Positions 36,718 to 47,174 of a DNA stretch of 64,000 nt are shown here, one piece after another. This DNA comes from Micromonospora andamanensis (GTDB lineage Bacteria > Actinomycetota > Actinomycetes > Mycobacteriales > Micromonosporaceae): positions 1 to 64,000 of the forward strand of contig NZ_BOOZ01000011.1 in the NCBI RefSeq assembly GCF_016863495.1, written 5' to 3'. The notes under the pieces are model-generated. The model was not told the origin of the DNA and made no database searches. It worked only from the letters and a program-made list of their open reading frames with translations. The position numbers and the translations under genes were made by a program. Within the stretch, counting starts at the first letter, position 1. Each line of letters begins with the position of its first letter.

Positions 36718-37752
36718 GTGTCGAGGGACGAGGACGAGGAGACGGTGGTCCGCCAGCGGCTGTGGCGACTCATGCCCGGTGCGCTGGACCACTCGGGGGA
36801 TGCTGCCGCCCCGCCGATGTCGGGCGAACACGGGCTGCCGCCCTCGGTCGGGCTGCCACCGCTCGCCGGAACGCCCGGCAGGTCGCCGCCGTCGGTGACC
36901 GACTGGCCGACAGTGCTGCTGCCGGTCCAGGCTGCCGACCGGGTCGGTGACGGCGGTCCGGCCGGGGCCGCTGAACCCGCTCGTGCCGCCGGTCCTCGTG
37001 CCGTAGGTGGTCCGGCTGGTGCCGGTGACGAGGCACCTGTCCACGTCGAGCGGGAGTGGACGGTCGACGAGGCGTCGCCGAGGCGTCCGCTGCCCGGGCC
37101 CGGTGCCTTCGATCCGGGGCGGCGGGGAGTGCGGGCGCTCGCGGCCGTCGCCGTTCTCGTGGTGGTGGCCGCAGGATTCTGGGCCTGGCGATCCCGACCT
37201 CAGGTGGAGCCGGTCGTCGCCGAGACCGGTACCGCCGGGACACCGGAGCCGGCCGCCGTGGCCGGCGACGAACCCGCGGTGCCGGCGGCGGCGCCCACCG
37301 GCGAACTGGTGGTTGCTGTCGCTGGCAAGGTCCGGCGGCCCGGACTGGTGCGACTGCCGGCCGGCGCACGGGTGGCCGACGCCGTCGACGCCGCCGGGGG
37401 TGCGTTGCCGGGGGTGGACGTGGCGATGCTGAACCCGGCCCGTCGGGTCAGCGACGGCGAGTTGATCCTGGTCGGCGTACCGGCGCCCACCGTGGGCCCG
37501 GGCGTCCCGCCGTCGGGTGCCCTGCCCGGCTCAGGTCCGGGCGTCGGACCCGGCACCGGCGGGCGGGTCAACCTGAACACCGCCACATCGGCACAGCTTG
37601 AGACGCTGCCCGGGGTTGGTCCGGTGCTCGCCCAGCGCATCATCGAGCATCGCGCCACGCACGGCGGCTTTCGGTCCGTCGGGGATCTGCGTCAGGTGAA
37701 CGGGATCGGCGACGCACGGTACGAGCAGCTCAAGGACCTGGTGACGGTGTGA
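36718..37752 (+). CDS. comEA: ComEA-like helix-hairpin-helix DNA-binding protein
   Basis: 344 aa. A long disordered cytoplasmic N-terminus (about 135 residues), one membrane helix (ALAAVAVLVVVAAGFWAW), an SLBB domain near 195-255 (LVVAVAGKVRRPGLVRLP) and a C-terminal helix-hairpin-helix pair (VNLNTATSAQLETLPGVGPV). In competent bacteria ComEA binds incoming double-stranded DNA outside the membrane. The GTG start is set by the -10 hexamer. Stop overlaps comEC by 4 bp. Confidence 0.92.
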   Translation: MSRDEDEETVVRQRLWRLMPGALDHSGDAAAPPMSGEHGLPPSVGLPPLAGTPGRSPPSVTDWPTVLLPVQAADRVGDGGPAGAAEPARAAGPRAVGGPAGAGDEAPVHVEREWTVDEASPRRPLPGPGAFDPGRRGVRALAAVAVLVVVAAGFWAWRSRPQVEPVVAETGTAGTPEPAAVAGDEPAVPAAAPTGELVVAVAGKVRRPGLVRLPAGARVADAVDAAGGALPGVDVAMLNPARRVSDGELILVGVPAPTVGPGVPPSGALPGSGPGVGPGTGGRVNLNTATSAQLETLPGVGPVLAQRIIEHRATHGGFRSVGDLRQVNGIGDARYEQLKDLVTV

Positions 37753-40169
37753 AGGCGGCACCCACCCCGGTCACCCGGTCGGCCGGAACCGCCGGTTTCG
37801 CGGCCGACGCGACCACCCCGGATCTCCGAATGGCGGGGCTTGCCGTGGCGGCCTGGCTCACCGCGCTGGCCGGGCTGCACCTCGACACCCGGCGGACGCT
37901 GCTGGTGACCGCCGCGGCGGCCGGCCTCGCCGGGACGGTGACACTGCACCTGCTCGGGTTCGTCGGCCGCCCTCGCCCGACCGTGCGCCACCACGGCTGG
38001 ATCGCGGTGGCGATCCTGCTCGGCGTGGTCTGCGGCGGGGCGGCCACCTCGGCGCGGCTGACCGTACGGGACGCCGGCCCGTTGCGTGTCCTGGTGGACG
38101 AACAGGCCCGGGTCAGCACCGAACTGGTCGTCCGGGACGACCCCAGGCCGGTACGCGGCGGCATCGTGGGCCGCCCACCGACGCTGCTGGTGCCGGCCAG
38201 GTTGGTCACCCTGACCGGGCCACGGGGCCAGCGGATCACCACACCGGCGCGGGTCCTGGTGCTCGCCGACGACCCGGCCTGGCGAGGGCTGCTGCCCGGG
38301 CAGCGCCTCACCGCCCAGGGGCGCCTTGCCGCACCGCGCGGCGGCGACCTCACCGGGGCGGTCCTGATGGCCGACGGGGCACCGGATCGGCTCGGTGCCC
38401 CGTCGGCGGTGCAGCGCGCGGCCGACCGGCTCCGTGCCGGTCTCCAGCGAGCGTGTGCGCCGCTGCCGGATGATCCGGGTGGCCTGCTGCCCGGCCTGGT
38501 CGTCGGCGACACCAGCGAGTTGCCCGACACTGTGGAAGAGGACTTCCGCGCCACCGGAATGACCCACCTGAACGCTGTTTCCGGATCGAACGTGGCAATT
38601 GTGGTGGGTGCGGTGCTGCTGCTGGCCCGCTGGGCCCGAGCCGGTCCGGTGCTGGCCGTGGGTCTCTGCGGGCTGGCCCTGGTGGGCTTCGTCATCCTGG
38701 TCCGGCCGTCGCCGAGCGTGGTCCGCGCGGCCACCATGGGCGCGATCGGGCTCGCCGCGCTGGCCACCGGGCGACGCCGGGCGGCGGTGCCCGCACTTGC
38801 CGCCGCCGTGGCGGTGCTGGTACTCGTCGATCCGGAACTCGCCGGTGACGCCGGCTTCGCGCTGTCCGTGCTGGCCACAGGTGGTCTGCTGCTGCTCGCG
38901 CCGGGTTGGCGGGACAGGCTGCGGCGGCGGGGCGTACCGCCGGGGGCGGCCGAGGCACTCGCGGTGCCGGCTGCCGCACAACTCGCCTGTTCACCTGTGA
39001 TCGCGGGCCTGACCGGCACGGTCAGCCTGGTCGCGGTGCCGGCGAACCTGCTCGCGGTGCCGGCGATCGCCCCGGCGACGGTGCTGGGCGTGACGGCGGC
39101 TGTCGTCTCGCCGGTCTGGCCGGCCGGTGCCGAGACCGTCGCCTGGCTGGCGCACTGGCCGGCGTGGTGGCTGGTGCTTGTCGCCAGGTACGGTGCCCGG
39201 CTGCCGGCGGGCAACCTGCCGTGGCCCGGCGGGATCTCCGGGGCGCTGCTGCTGGCGGCGCTGACCGTGGCGTTGCTGATCGCGGCCCGCCGTCCCGTGG
39301 TACGTCGCCTGGTGGCGGTCTGCGCGGTCGCGGTGATGGTGGGCACCCTGCCGGTACGGATGATCGCGCCGGGGTGGCCGCCGCCGGGGTGGGTCGTCAC
39401 GGCCTGTGCGGTGGGCCAGGGCGACACGGTGCTGCTGCCGGTGGTGGCCGGCCGGGCGGTGGTGGTCGACGCCGGTCCGGATCCGGCGGCGGCGGACGCC
39501 TGCCTGCGCCGGCTCGGCGTACGGCGGGTGTCGCTGCTCGTGGTCAGCCACTTCCACGTGGATCACACCGGCGGGGTGGCCGGGATCTTCCGGGGACGGC
39601 GGGTGGACACGGTGCTGGTTCCGCAGTGGCCGGAGCCGGCGGCCGGCCGGGACCTGGTGCGCAGCACCGCCGCGGCACACCACACACCTGTGGTGGCCGC
39701 CCCGGTGGGGTGGCGTTACCGGGCCGGGGCGGTCGAGGTGACAGTGCTCGGGCCGCCGTACCCGATGCGCGGAACCCGATCGGATCCGAACAACAACTCC
39801 CTGATGCTGCTCGCCACTGTCGACCGGGTGCGGATCCTGCTGACCGGCGACGCCGAGGTGGAGGAGCAGCAGGCGGTGCGGGAACGGCTGCCGCCGGACG
39901 GGCTGCGGGCCGACGTGCTGAAGGTCGCCCACCACGGCTCCGCGTACCAGGATCCGGCCTTTCTGGACGCGGTACGGCCGGCGGTGGCGCTGGTGCCGGT
40001 CGGGGCGGGGAACACCTACGGGCATCCCAACCCGGCGGTGCTGGCCCGGCTGGCCCGCGGTGGGGCGCGGGTGCTGCGTACCGACACCGGTGGTGACCTG
40101 GCGGTCGTGCGGTCGACCCGAGGGCTCGGGGTGGTGAGCGCCGGTGTCGACCGGGTCCGTCCATCGTGA
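37749..40169 (+). CDS. comEC: ComEC/Rec2 DNA-uptake channel
   Basis: 806 aa. N-terminal DUF4131 region, a central competence domain with about nine membrane helices (starting near MTHLNAVSGSNVAIVVGAVL), and a C-terminal metallo-beta-lactamase-fold domain with SHFHVDHTGG, followed by VLLTGDAEVEEQ and VLKVAHHGS. Transports single-stranded DNA across the membrane. Coupled to comEA (GTGA). The gene is intact, though natural competence in this group is not well documented. Confidence 0.94.
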   Translation: MKAAPTPVTRSAGTAGFAADATTPDLRMAGLAVAAWLTALAGLHLDTRRTLLVTAAAAGLAGTVTLHLLGFVGRPRPTVRHHGWIAVAILLGVVCGGAATSARLTVRDAGPLRVLVDEQARVSTELVVRDDPRPVRGGIVGRPPTLLVPARLVTLTGPRGQRITTPARVLVLADDPAWRGLLPGQRLTAQGRLAAPRGGDLTGAVLMADGAPDRLGAPSAVQRAADRLRAGLQRACAPLPDDPGGLLPGLVVGDTSELPDTVEEDFRATGMTHLNAVSGSNVAIVVGAVLLLARWARAGPVLAVGLCGLALVGFVILVRPSPSVVRAATMGAIGLAALATGRRRAAVPALAAAVAVLVLVDPELAGDAGFALSVLATGGLLLLAPGWRDRLRRRGVPPGAAEALAVPAAAQLACSPVIAGLTGTVSLVAVPANLLAVPAIAPATVLGVTAAVVSPVWPAGAETVAWLAHWPAWWLVLVARYGARLPAGNLPWPGGISGALLLAALTVALLIAARRPVVRRLVAVCAVAVMVGTLPVRMIAPGWPPPGWVVTACAVGQGDTVLLPVVAGRAVVVDAGPDPAAADACLRRLGVRRVSLLVVSHFHVDHTGGVAGIFRGRRVDTVLVPQWPEPAAGRDLVRSTAAAHHTPVVAAPVGWRYRAGAVEVTVLGPPYPMRGTRSDPNNNSLMLLATVDRVRILLTGDAEVEEQQAVRERLPPDGLRADVLKVAHHGSAYQDPAFLDAVRPAVALVPVGAGNTYGHPNPAVLARLARGGARVLRTDTGGDLAVVRSTRGLGVVSAGVDRVRPS

Positions 40170-40302
40170 TGAATCGACGGCAATTTACCGCGAAAGGCGG
40201 AATATGAGGCGTATGTCTGGATTTGCGCTGAGTGCGGGGTCTGCCGGCAGAGTACCGACGAGCAGGCTGGACCAGCCGGCCGAGCGTGCGAATATGGGCG
40301 GC

Positions 40303-41274
40303 GTGACCGCCGCCAGTGCCGCTCCCATTGTGCTCGTCCTCGGCGACGAGGAGCTGCTCGCCACGCGCGCGGTGACCGAAACCGTCGCCGCTGCCCGGGC
40401 CGCTGACCCCGGCGTCGACGTGCGCGAGTACCAGGCCGGTCAGCTGACCGTGGGCGAGATCGACGAGATGCTCAGCCCGTCGCTGTTCGGTGGGCGTCGG
40501 GTGCTTGTGCTCCGGTCCGGTCAGGACGCCCGCAAGGACCTGGTCGCCGCCCTGTTGGCGTACGCGAAGAACCCTGACCCGGAGGTGCAGCTCGTGGTGG
40601 CGCACCTCGGTGCGGCGAAGGGCAAGGCGTTCGCCGACGGGTTGAAGGCGGCAGGCGCCCAGGTCGTGCCGGCTACCAAACTGAAGGGACACCGCGAGCG
40701 GGTGGCCTTCGTCCGCGAGGAGATTCGCCGGGCAGGTGGGCGATGCACCGACGACGCGGCCGAGGCGCTGATCGCCGCGGTCGGCAACGATCTGCGCGAA
40801 CTCGCGGCGGCCTGTTCCCAACTGATCGCCGACACCGACGGCCGGATCGGCGCCGACACGGTGGCCCGCTACTACCGGGGCCGGGTGGAGGTGAGCGGGT
40901 TCACGGTGGCCGACGCCACGATGGTCGGTGACCTGCCGGGTGCGCTCGAGGCGCTGCGCTGGGCGCTGCACGTGGGGGTCGATCCGGTACCGATCGCCGA
41001 CGCCCTCGCCGACGGCATCCGTACGGTCGCCCGGGTCGCCTCCGCCGGCCGGGGCAGTCCGTATCAACTCGCCAGCAGTCTGGGCATGCCGCCGTGGAAG
41101 GTGGAACGGGCCCAACGGCAGGCCCGTGGTTGGACCCCGGACGGTCTGGTACTGGCGATGCGGGCGGCGGCGGAGTGCAACGCGGCGGTCAAGGGCGGCT
41201 CCGACGATCGGGCGTACGCGCTGGAGAAGGCGGTCTTCTCGGTGGCGGCGGCGCGGCAGGGTGGCGCCAGGTGA
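40303..41274 (+). CDS. holA: DNA polymerase III delta subunit
   Basis: Clamp-loader subunit that opens the sliding clamp. 323 aa from GTG 40303 (VTAASAAPIVLVLGDEELLA), where the conserved domain begins. Longer in-frame starts exist at ATG 40204, 40213 and 40294 but add about 30 residues unlike the family. Later segments include LFGGRRVLVLRSG, LKGHRERVAFVREE and GMPPWKVERAQRQARGW. The 133 bp between comEC and this start are relatively A/T-rich at 40170-40210 and may hold its promoter. The stop overlaps the next gene. Confidence 0.92.
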   Translation: MTAASAAPIVLVLGDEELLATRAVTETVAAARAADPGVDVREYQAGQLTVGEIDEMLSPSLFGGRRVLVLRSGQDARKDLVAALLAYAKNPDPEVQLVVAHLGAAKGKAFADGLKAAGAQVVPATKLKGHRERVAFVREEIRRAGGRCTDDAAEALIAAVGNDLRELAAACSQLIADTDGRIGADTVARYYRGRVEVSGFTVADATMVGDLPGALEALRWALHVGVDPVPIADALADGIRTVARVASAGRGSPYQLASSLGMPPWKVERAQRQARGWTPDGLVLAMRAAAECNAAVKGGSDDRAYALEKAVFSVAAARQGGAR

Positions 41275-41849
41275 GCGGAGCGCTCCATGGCTCGTGGGCC
41301 ACGATCCCGGCCGACGAGGAGCGGTACCGTCCGTTCTACGCGCGGGTGCTCGGGCTGCGGTTCGTCAACCCGGGCGGAGTCCTCTGCTTCATCTTCTTCG
41401 AGGGGGCGATCGCGTTGGCGGCCCTGCTCGCGCTCGCCGAGCTGGTGACCTGGTGGGCGGTGCTGGTGCTGCCTGCCGCGGTGGCCGTGATGGTCAAGCT
41501 CAACGATCTGGTGGCCGCCGCGGTGGTGCGCTCCGCCGCGGCCGTACCCGAGCAGGAACGTGACAGGTTCCGCCGGCAGATGGAGCCGGTGGTCGGGCGG
41601 GCCCGGGTCGACTGGTTGCGGCACAGCGTGCCCGGCGTCGTGGTCCGCTCCGAGCCGGCGGACCAGCAGCATCGCCCGGCCGGGCCGGCGGACCAGCAGC
41701 ATCGCCCGGCCGGATCAGCGCACCAGCAGCAGCACCGGCCGGCCGGGCCGGCGGGCCAGCAGCACCGCCCGGCAGCGCGCGGTGTCGAGGTCGAGGCCGA
41801 TCGGGGTCAGCCTGGCCGTCGATCGGGGACCACAGAGCCTGGATCCTGA
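41271..41849 (+). CDS. membrane protein with repetitive Gln/His/Pro tail
   Basis: 192 aa, not recognised. Residues 1-100 are a compact unit with two membrane helices (VLCFIFFEGAIALAALLALAE, VLVLPAAVAVMVKLNDLV). The tail from about 128 is built of imperfect repeats of PADQQHRPAG encoded by a 30-bp tandem repeat. The GTG start overlaps the holA stop (GTGA). Repeat number probably varies between strains. Confidence 0.7.
   Translation: MSGALHGSWATIPADEERYRPFYARVLGLRFVNPGGVLCFIFFEGAIALAALLALAELVTWWAVLVLPAAVAVMVKLNDLVAAAVVRSAAAVPEQERDRFRRQMEPVVGRARVDWLRHSVPGVVVRSEPADQQHRPAGPADQQHRPAGSAHQQQHRPAGPAGQQHRPAARGVEVEADRGQPGRRSGTTEPGS
41655..41777 (+). repeat. 30-bp tandem repeat, about four copies
   Basis: Two nearly identical 30-bp units (41655-41684, 41685-41714), then a diverged 33-bp unit and another 30-bp unit, each containing ACCAGCAGCA or GCCAGCAGCA. 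All units keep the reading frame of the gene they lie in. Confidence 0.8.
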
Positions 41850-41870
41850 TCAGCGCGCTTCCCGAAGCAG

Positions 41871-41906
41871 GGACGCTGGCTGGACCGGGGACGCTGGCTG
41901 GACCGG
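41871..41906. repeat. 18-bp direct repeat, two copies
   Basis: GGACGCTGGCTGGACCGG occurs twice in direct succession between the membrane-protein gene and rpsT. No gene is apparent across 41850-41986. Confidence 0.7.
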
Positions 41907-41986
41907 GGCGTGCCGCCGACCGGGAAGGAATCAAGGGACCGGCTGCCGCCGGACAAGGCCGGAGCGACAGCCGGTGGACGACGTGC

Positions 41987-42017
41987 GGAAGCCCCGGGGC
42001 GGTGCCCCGGGGCTTCC
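41987..42017. terminator. strong hairpin downstream of rpsT
   Basis: GGAAGCCCCGGGGC pairs with GCCCCGGGGCTTCC (14 bp, 3-nt loop). Lies 20 bp past the rpsT stop and also ends the comEA-holA unit from the other side. Confidence 0.75.
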
Positions 42018-42036
42018 GTCAGGTCTGGGCGCTGGC

Positions 42037-42303
42037 TCAGGCGGCGAGCGACGCGACGCGCTTGGCGATCGCGGACTTCCGGTTCGCGGCCTGGTTGCCG
42101 TGGATGACGCCCTTGCTGGCCGCCTTGTCCAGCTTGCGCGAGGCGTCCTGCATGAGGGCGGTGGCCTTCTCGACGTCACCGGCCTCAGCGGCCTCGTGGA
42201 ACTTGCGGATGGCGGTCTTCAGCGACGACTTGACCGACTTGTTACGCAGCCGGCGCTTCTCGTTCTGCCGGTTGCGCTTGATCTGGGACTTGATGTTCGC
42301 CAC
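42037..42303 (-). CDS. rpsT: 30S ribosomal protein S20
   Basis: 88 aa, three-helix protein binding 16S rRNA. Full length from [20 protein letters not shown] to [12 protein letters not shown] 42303 with GAGG about 9 nt upstream. Monocistronic and opposite in direction to its neighbours holA and lepA, as is usual in actinobacteria. Confidence 0.97.
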   Translation of the reverse strand: MANIKSQIKRNRQNEKRRLRNKSVKSSLKTAIRKFHEAAEAGDVEKATALMQDASRKLDKAASKGVIHGNQAANRKSAIAKRVASLAA

Positions 42304-42381
42304 GCGACAGCCTCGTCTTGATAGCTCGGGTTGGTCAGCTTGCGCGCGCGACGAGCATGCGTCATCGCTGCGCGAAGAGCC

Positions 42382-42410
42382 AGGTTACCAGGTCGGCTCG
42401 AACGGGCCAA
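42382..42410 (-). promoter_or_regulatory. promoter of rpsT
   Basis: On the minus strand TTGGCC, 17-nt spacer, TAACCT. The leader would be about 70 nt, giving room for S20 autoregulation, which is known in enterobacteria. Confidence 0.55.
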
Positions 42411-42437
42411 AACAGCCTCCCGCCGCCCACCGTGGTC

Positions 42438-42533
42438 GATCATGAGGGTAGCGGCAATTGTTGATCTTCAAGGTGCCGATAACCTCATGATCAACGGCGT
42501 GGGTGCGGGTGGCGGGTGTGGGTGCGGGTGGGG
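42438..42533. repeat. GATCATGA palindrome plus G-rich tract (copy 2)
   Basis: GATCATGAGG (42438-42447) pairs with CCTCATGATC (42483-42492), enclosing an inner CGGCA/TGCCG pair. It is followed by GGGTGCGGGTGGCGGGTGTGGG-like sequence with at least five G-triplets. Same layout as 9854-9968. It lies upstream of rpsT. Confidence 0.65.
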
Positions 42534-43508
42534 TCAGAGCCAGCCGCGGCGGTGGGACAGCCAGCGGATGGCCTGCTCGCCGGTCCACCGCTGGTGGGCC
42601 GGCAGGTTGGTCGAGGCGGTCGGTGGCGCTGAGGTCGCGGCGGTGAGGTGGTAGCCGGCCAGGGCGGCGAGCGTGACGTCGAGCGCGTCGTCGGGTGCGC
42701 TGGCGGCGGCCGGCTGGGCGGCGAAGAGCGAATCGACGTCGAGTCCGGTGGCGTACCCGGTGATGAGCAGGGTGACCAGGTCGAACCAGGCGGGCCCGTG
42801 ACACAGCCACGGCCAGTCGCAGAACCAGACCGATCCGGCGGTGTCGACGAGTACGTTGTCGACCCGCAGGTCGCCGTGGGTCAGCCCGGTCGCGGCGGCG
42901 GCGTACCGGGGCAGGCGCGACTCCAGCGTGACCAGGTCGGCCAGGCGTCCCCGCGCCGGGGCGGGCAGCGGCGGTACCTGCTCCCGGCCGGCGGCGACCT
43001 CGCCCCACCAGAGGAGGTCGTCGCGGGCCAGGTCGGCGAGGCGGGGCAGGCCGAGGGCGGTCAGCTCAACGGGCGGCTCGGCGAGCGCCTCGGCGACGTC
43101 GGCGAAGGCGGTCAGGGTGGCGGTCAGTTCGGCCTGGTCCCAGGGCAGCCGGGGGGTGTGACCGTCGACGGGGTCGAGGCAGAGGACGTACCAGCCCGCC
43201 TCCCACAGCGTCCAGCGCGGCCGAGGCGCGGGCAGCCCGGCCGGCAGCCGGGTGAGGATCGCGGCCTCCCGGGCGTACCAGTCGACCAGGTGCGGTTGCT
43301 CGGCGTGGGGCGCGGCCTTGACGAACGCGCTCTGCCCGTCGGCGGTGCGCAGCAGCGCCGCGAACCCGCGGGTGAAGCCGGCACCAGCGGTGCGGGCCTG
43401 GATTACCGGGGCACCCATCCGCGTGGACACTTCGGCTCGTAGCCGCGCCGGCAGCGACGACCACTCGGGCCGCTGCGCGGTCGCGTGGTACGGGACGGGA
43501 ACACTCAC
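42534..43508 (-). CDS. aminoglycoside-phosphotransferase-family (APH) kinase-like protein
   Basis: 324 aa with protein-kinase-like fold. The catalytic loop is LTHGDLRVDNVLV and the metal-binding motif FCDWPWLCHGPAWFDL; an N-terminal lobe with AAPHAEQPHLVDWYAREAAIL carries the ATP-site part. Members phosphorylate antibiotics or small metabolites; nothing points to resistance here. GTG 43508. Divergent from the DUF4240 gene, with weak CANNNT hexamers before both starts. Confidence 0.85.
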   Translation of the reverse strand: MSVPVPYHATAQRPEWSSLPARLRAEVSTRMGAPVIQARTAGAGFTRGFAALLRTADGQSAFVKAAPHAEQPHLVDWYAREAAILTRLPAGLPAPRPRWTLWEAGWYVLCLDPVDGHTPRLPWDQAELTATLTAFADVAEALAEPPVELTALGLPRLADLARDDLLWWGEVAAGREQVPPLPAPARGRLADLVTLESRLPRYAAAATGLTHGDLRVDNVLVDTAGSVWFCDWPWLCHGPAWFDLVTLLITGYATGLDVDSLFAAQPAAASAPDDALDVTLAALAGYHLTAATSAPPTASTNLPAHQRWTGEQAIRWLSHRRGWL

Positions 43509-43585
43509 CCGACCATGCTGCCCGGCGGCCGGCCGGGCGGCGACATCCGGCGCGGATCCGGGCGCGTCTGCCAGACTGCCAGCCC

Positions 43586-44119
43586 ATGAGGACCGACGAC
43601 TTCTGGCAGTTGATCGACCGCGCCCGGACCGGCGGGGGCGAACCGGACGCCGTCGCCGCCCGGGCTGTCGCGTTGCTCGCCGCCCGCGACCCCGAGGAGA
43701 TCATCGGGTACGCCCACCACCAGCAACGGGTCCTGGCCGCGTCCTACCGGGTCGATCTGTGGGGTGCCGCGTACCTGATCAACGGTGGGGCCTCCGACGA
43801 CGGATTCGAGTACTTCCGGGGTTGGCTGATGACCCAGGGACGGGAGGTCTTCGCCCGGGCGGTCGCCGATCCGGACTCGCTTGCCGAGCTGCCGCAGATC
43901 CGGTCCGCCTCGCTCAGCGGCGAGGAGTTCGAGTGCGAGGACATGCTCGCGGTGCCGTGGGACGCGTACCGCAAGGCGACCGCGACCGACCTGCCGGGAG
44001 AGCGTGCGGCGATCCGGCAGCCCGACCTGAACGACTTCTGGGACTTCGACGACGAGGACGAGGCGCGCCGCCGACTGCCCCGGCTCGCCGCCCTCTTCGT
44101 CGAGCCGCCGCAGGAGTGA
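43586..44119 (+). CDS. DUF4240 protein
   Basis: 177 aa, acidic. [13 protein letters not shown] at the start and [20 protein letters not shown] in the middle mark the family; function unknown. It ends in an Asp/Glu-rich tail ([12 protein letters not shown]). Homologues are often found in polymorphic-toxin or immunity surroundings, but no toxin gene is present here. Confidence 0.85.
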   Translation: MRTDDFWQLIDRARTGGGEPDAVAARAVALLAARDPEEIIGYAHHQQRVLAASYRVDLWGAAYLINGGASDDGFEYFRGWLMTQGREVFARAVADPDSLAELPQIRSASLSGEEFECEDMLAVPWDAYRKATATDLPGERAAIRQPDLNDFWDFDDEDEARRRLPRLAALFVEPPQE

Positions 44120-44213
44120 CGGACGCCCGGCCGATGTCCGCCGGGGACATGGGAGCATAGAGGGGGCCGGCGCGTGCCGGCCCGCTCACGTCAGCCGACC
44201 AGAACGGACCGCT

Positions 44214-46088
<1,875 letters not shown>

Positions 46089-46247
46089 CCGACAGGTCTC
46101 GTCGCGGCGCAATGTGCCATTGACGCGCGGCATGACCTGTGGCGTCCGCCGACGGCGCTCTGGGCGGTTTGGGGATTCGGTGTCGAGGGAATCTGATCGG
46201 CACGACAGGAACCCCCGAATGACATCTTCTGGGTAAGGAGAGCCGCC

Positions 46248-46538
46248 ATGGAGCTCACCGTCTGGGGCATCATCACCGCGCTGTTCGTGGGTCTGATCAT
46301 CGGCGCGCTTGGCCGCCTGGTGGTGCCGGGCCGTCAGGACATGCCGATCTGGCTGCACATGATCATCGGCGTCGGCGCGGCGCTGCTCGGTACCGTGCTC
46401 GCCCGTGCGATGGGCATCGCCACGGTGACCGCCGGCATCGACTGGGCCGAGTTGGCCGTCCAGGTCGCCCTGGCCGCGATCGCGGTCGCCCTGGTGGCCG
46501 GCCTGGGCAGCCGCCGTCGCGGTGTCACCCACAGGTAA
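46248..46538 (+). CDS. GlsB/YeaQ/YmgE-type stress membrane protein (copy 1)
   Basis: 96 aa with three membrane helices. Family features: GIITALFVGLIIGALGRLVVPGRQ and the GAALLGTVLAR helix. Associated with acid and envelope stress in other bacteria; mechanism unknown. ATG 46248 has AAGGAGAG 6-7 nt upstream. It has its own terminator and a near-identical neighbour at 46735. Confidence 0.9.
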   Translation: MELTVWGIITALFVGLIIGALGRLVVPGRQDMPIWLHMIIGVGAALLGTVLARAMGIATVTAGIDWAELAVQVALAAIAVALVAGLGSRRRGVTHR

Positions 46539-46553
46539 CCGCATCCGCCTCCG

Positions 46554-46585
46554 ACGGGCGCCCGGCCATCAGGCCGGGCGCCCGT
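46554..46585 (+). terminator. terminator of GlsB copy 1
   Basis: ACGGGCGCCCGGCC pairs with GGCCGGGCGCCCGT (14 bp, ATCA loop). Confidence 0.75.
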
Positions 46586-46734
46586 CCGCGTGTGGGCTCC
46601 CTCGACGCGATCTTTCGGAATCGTCGCGGCTTCTCCGCCAGAAAATTCGGTTTGGGATCTTCACGGGTCGGGCACTAGGCGGTCACGACAGGAACACCAC
46701 AAACGTGGAACGTCTTTTGTGAAGGAGAGCGACC

Positions 46735-47019
46735 ATGGAGCTCACCGTCTGGGGCATCATCACCGCGCTGATCGTCGGTCTGATCATCGGCGCGCTTGGC
46801 CGCCTGGTGGTGCCGGGCCGGCAGAACATGCCGATCTGGCTGCACATGCTCATCGGTGTCGGTGCCGCGCTGCTCGGCACCGTGATCGCCCGGGCCTCCG
46901 GCTTCGCCGAGACCGCCGGGATCGACTGGCGGGAGCTGATGCTCCAGGTGCTGCTGGCCGCCGTCGCGGTCGCGCTGGTCGCCGGTGTGGGCCGTAACCG
47001 CCGCGGTGTGACCCGGTAA
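46735..47019 (+). CDS. GlsB/YeaQ/YmgE-type stress membrane protein (copy 2)
   Basis: 94 aa, tandem paralogue of 46248-46538: the first 38 residues are almost the same, with ELTVWGIITALIVGLIIGAL; divergence is mostly in the last third (ASGFAETAGIDWRELMLQ). The upstream CACGACAGGAAC and AAGGAGAGC are also shared. GGAAC followed 15 nt later by CGTCTT resembles an ECF-sigma promoter. Own terminator follows. Confidence 0.9.
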   Translation: MELTVWGIITALIVGLIIGALGRLVVPGRQNMPIWLHMLIGVGAALLGTVIARASGFAETAGIDWRELMLQVLLAAVAVALVAGVGRNRRGVTR

Positions 47020-47031
47020 CCGCTGAACCGT

Positions 47032-47067
47032 CGAAAGGCGCCCGACCGTGAGGTCGGGCGCCTTTCG
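47032..47067 (+). terminator. terminator of GlsB copy 2
   Basis: 16-bp perfect stem (47032-47047 with 47052-47067), GTGA loop, ending in CCTTTCG. Confidence 0.8.
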
Positions 47068-47161
47068 CATGGGTGCCCACGGTCTCGTGACCGGTGGCGG
47101 GCCCGACCTGACCAGCCCGGCTGCCGAACGAGAGGGCCGAGGCGTCACCGGGTTGCTCCCG

Positions 47162-47167
47162 TAGGAT
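47162..47167 (+). promoter_or_regulatory. -10 hexamer of MOSC gene
   Basis: TAGGAT, 7 nt, ATG 47175. It overlaps the earlier in-frame ATG 47166, which therefore is not the start if this is the promoter. Confidence 0.45.
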
Positions 47168-47174
47168 GCTGATC

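Noticed and set aside
37730..39427. Minus-strand open frame of 565 codons across comEC
   Set aside because: Shadow of comEC; Ser/Thr/Arg-rich with no recognisable structure.
42534..43508. APH-family gene as antibiotic resistance determinant
   Set aside because: Family membership alone does not show resistance; the neighbours are housekeeping genes and nothing links it to an antibiotic cluster.
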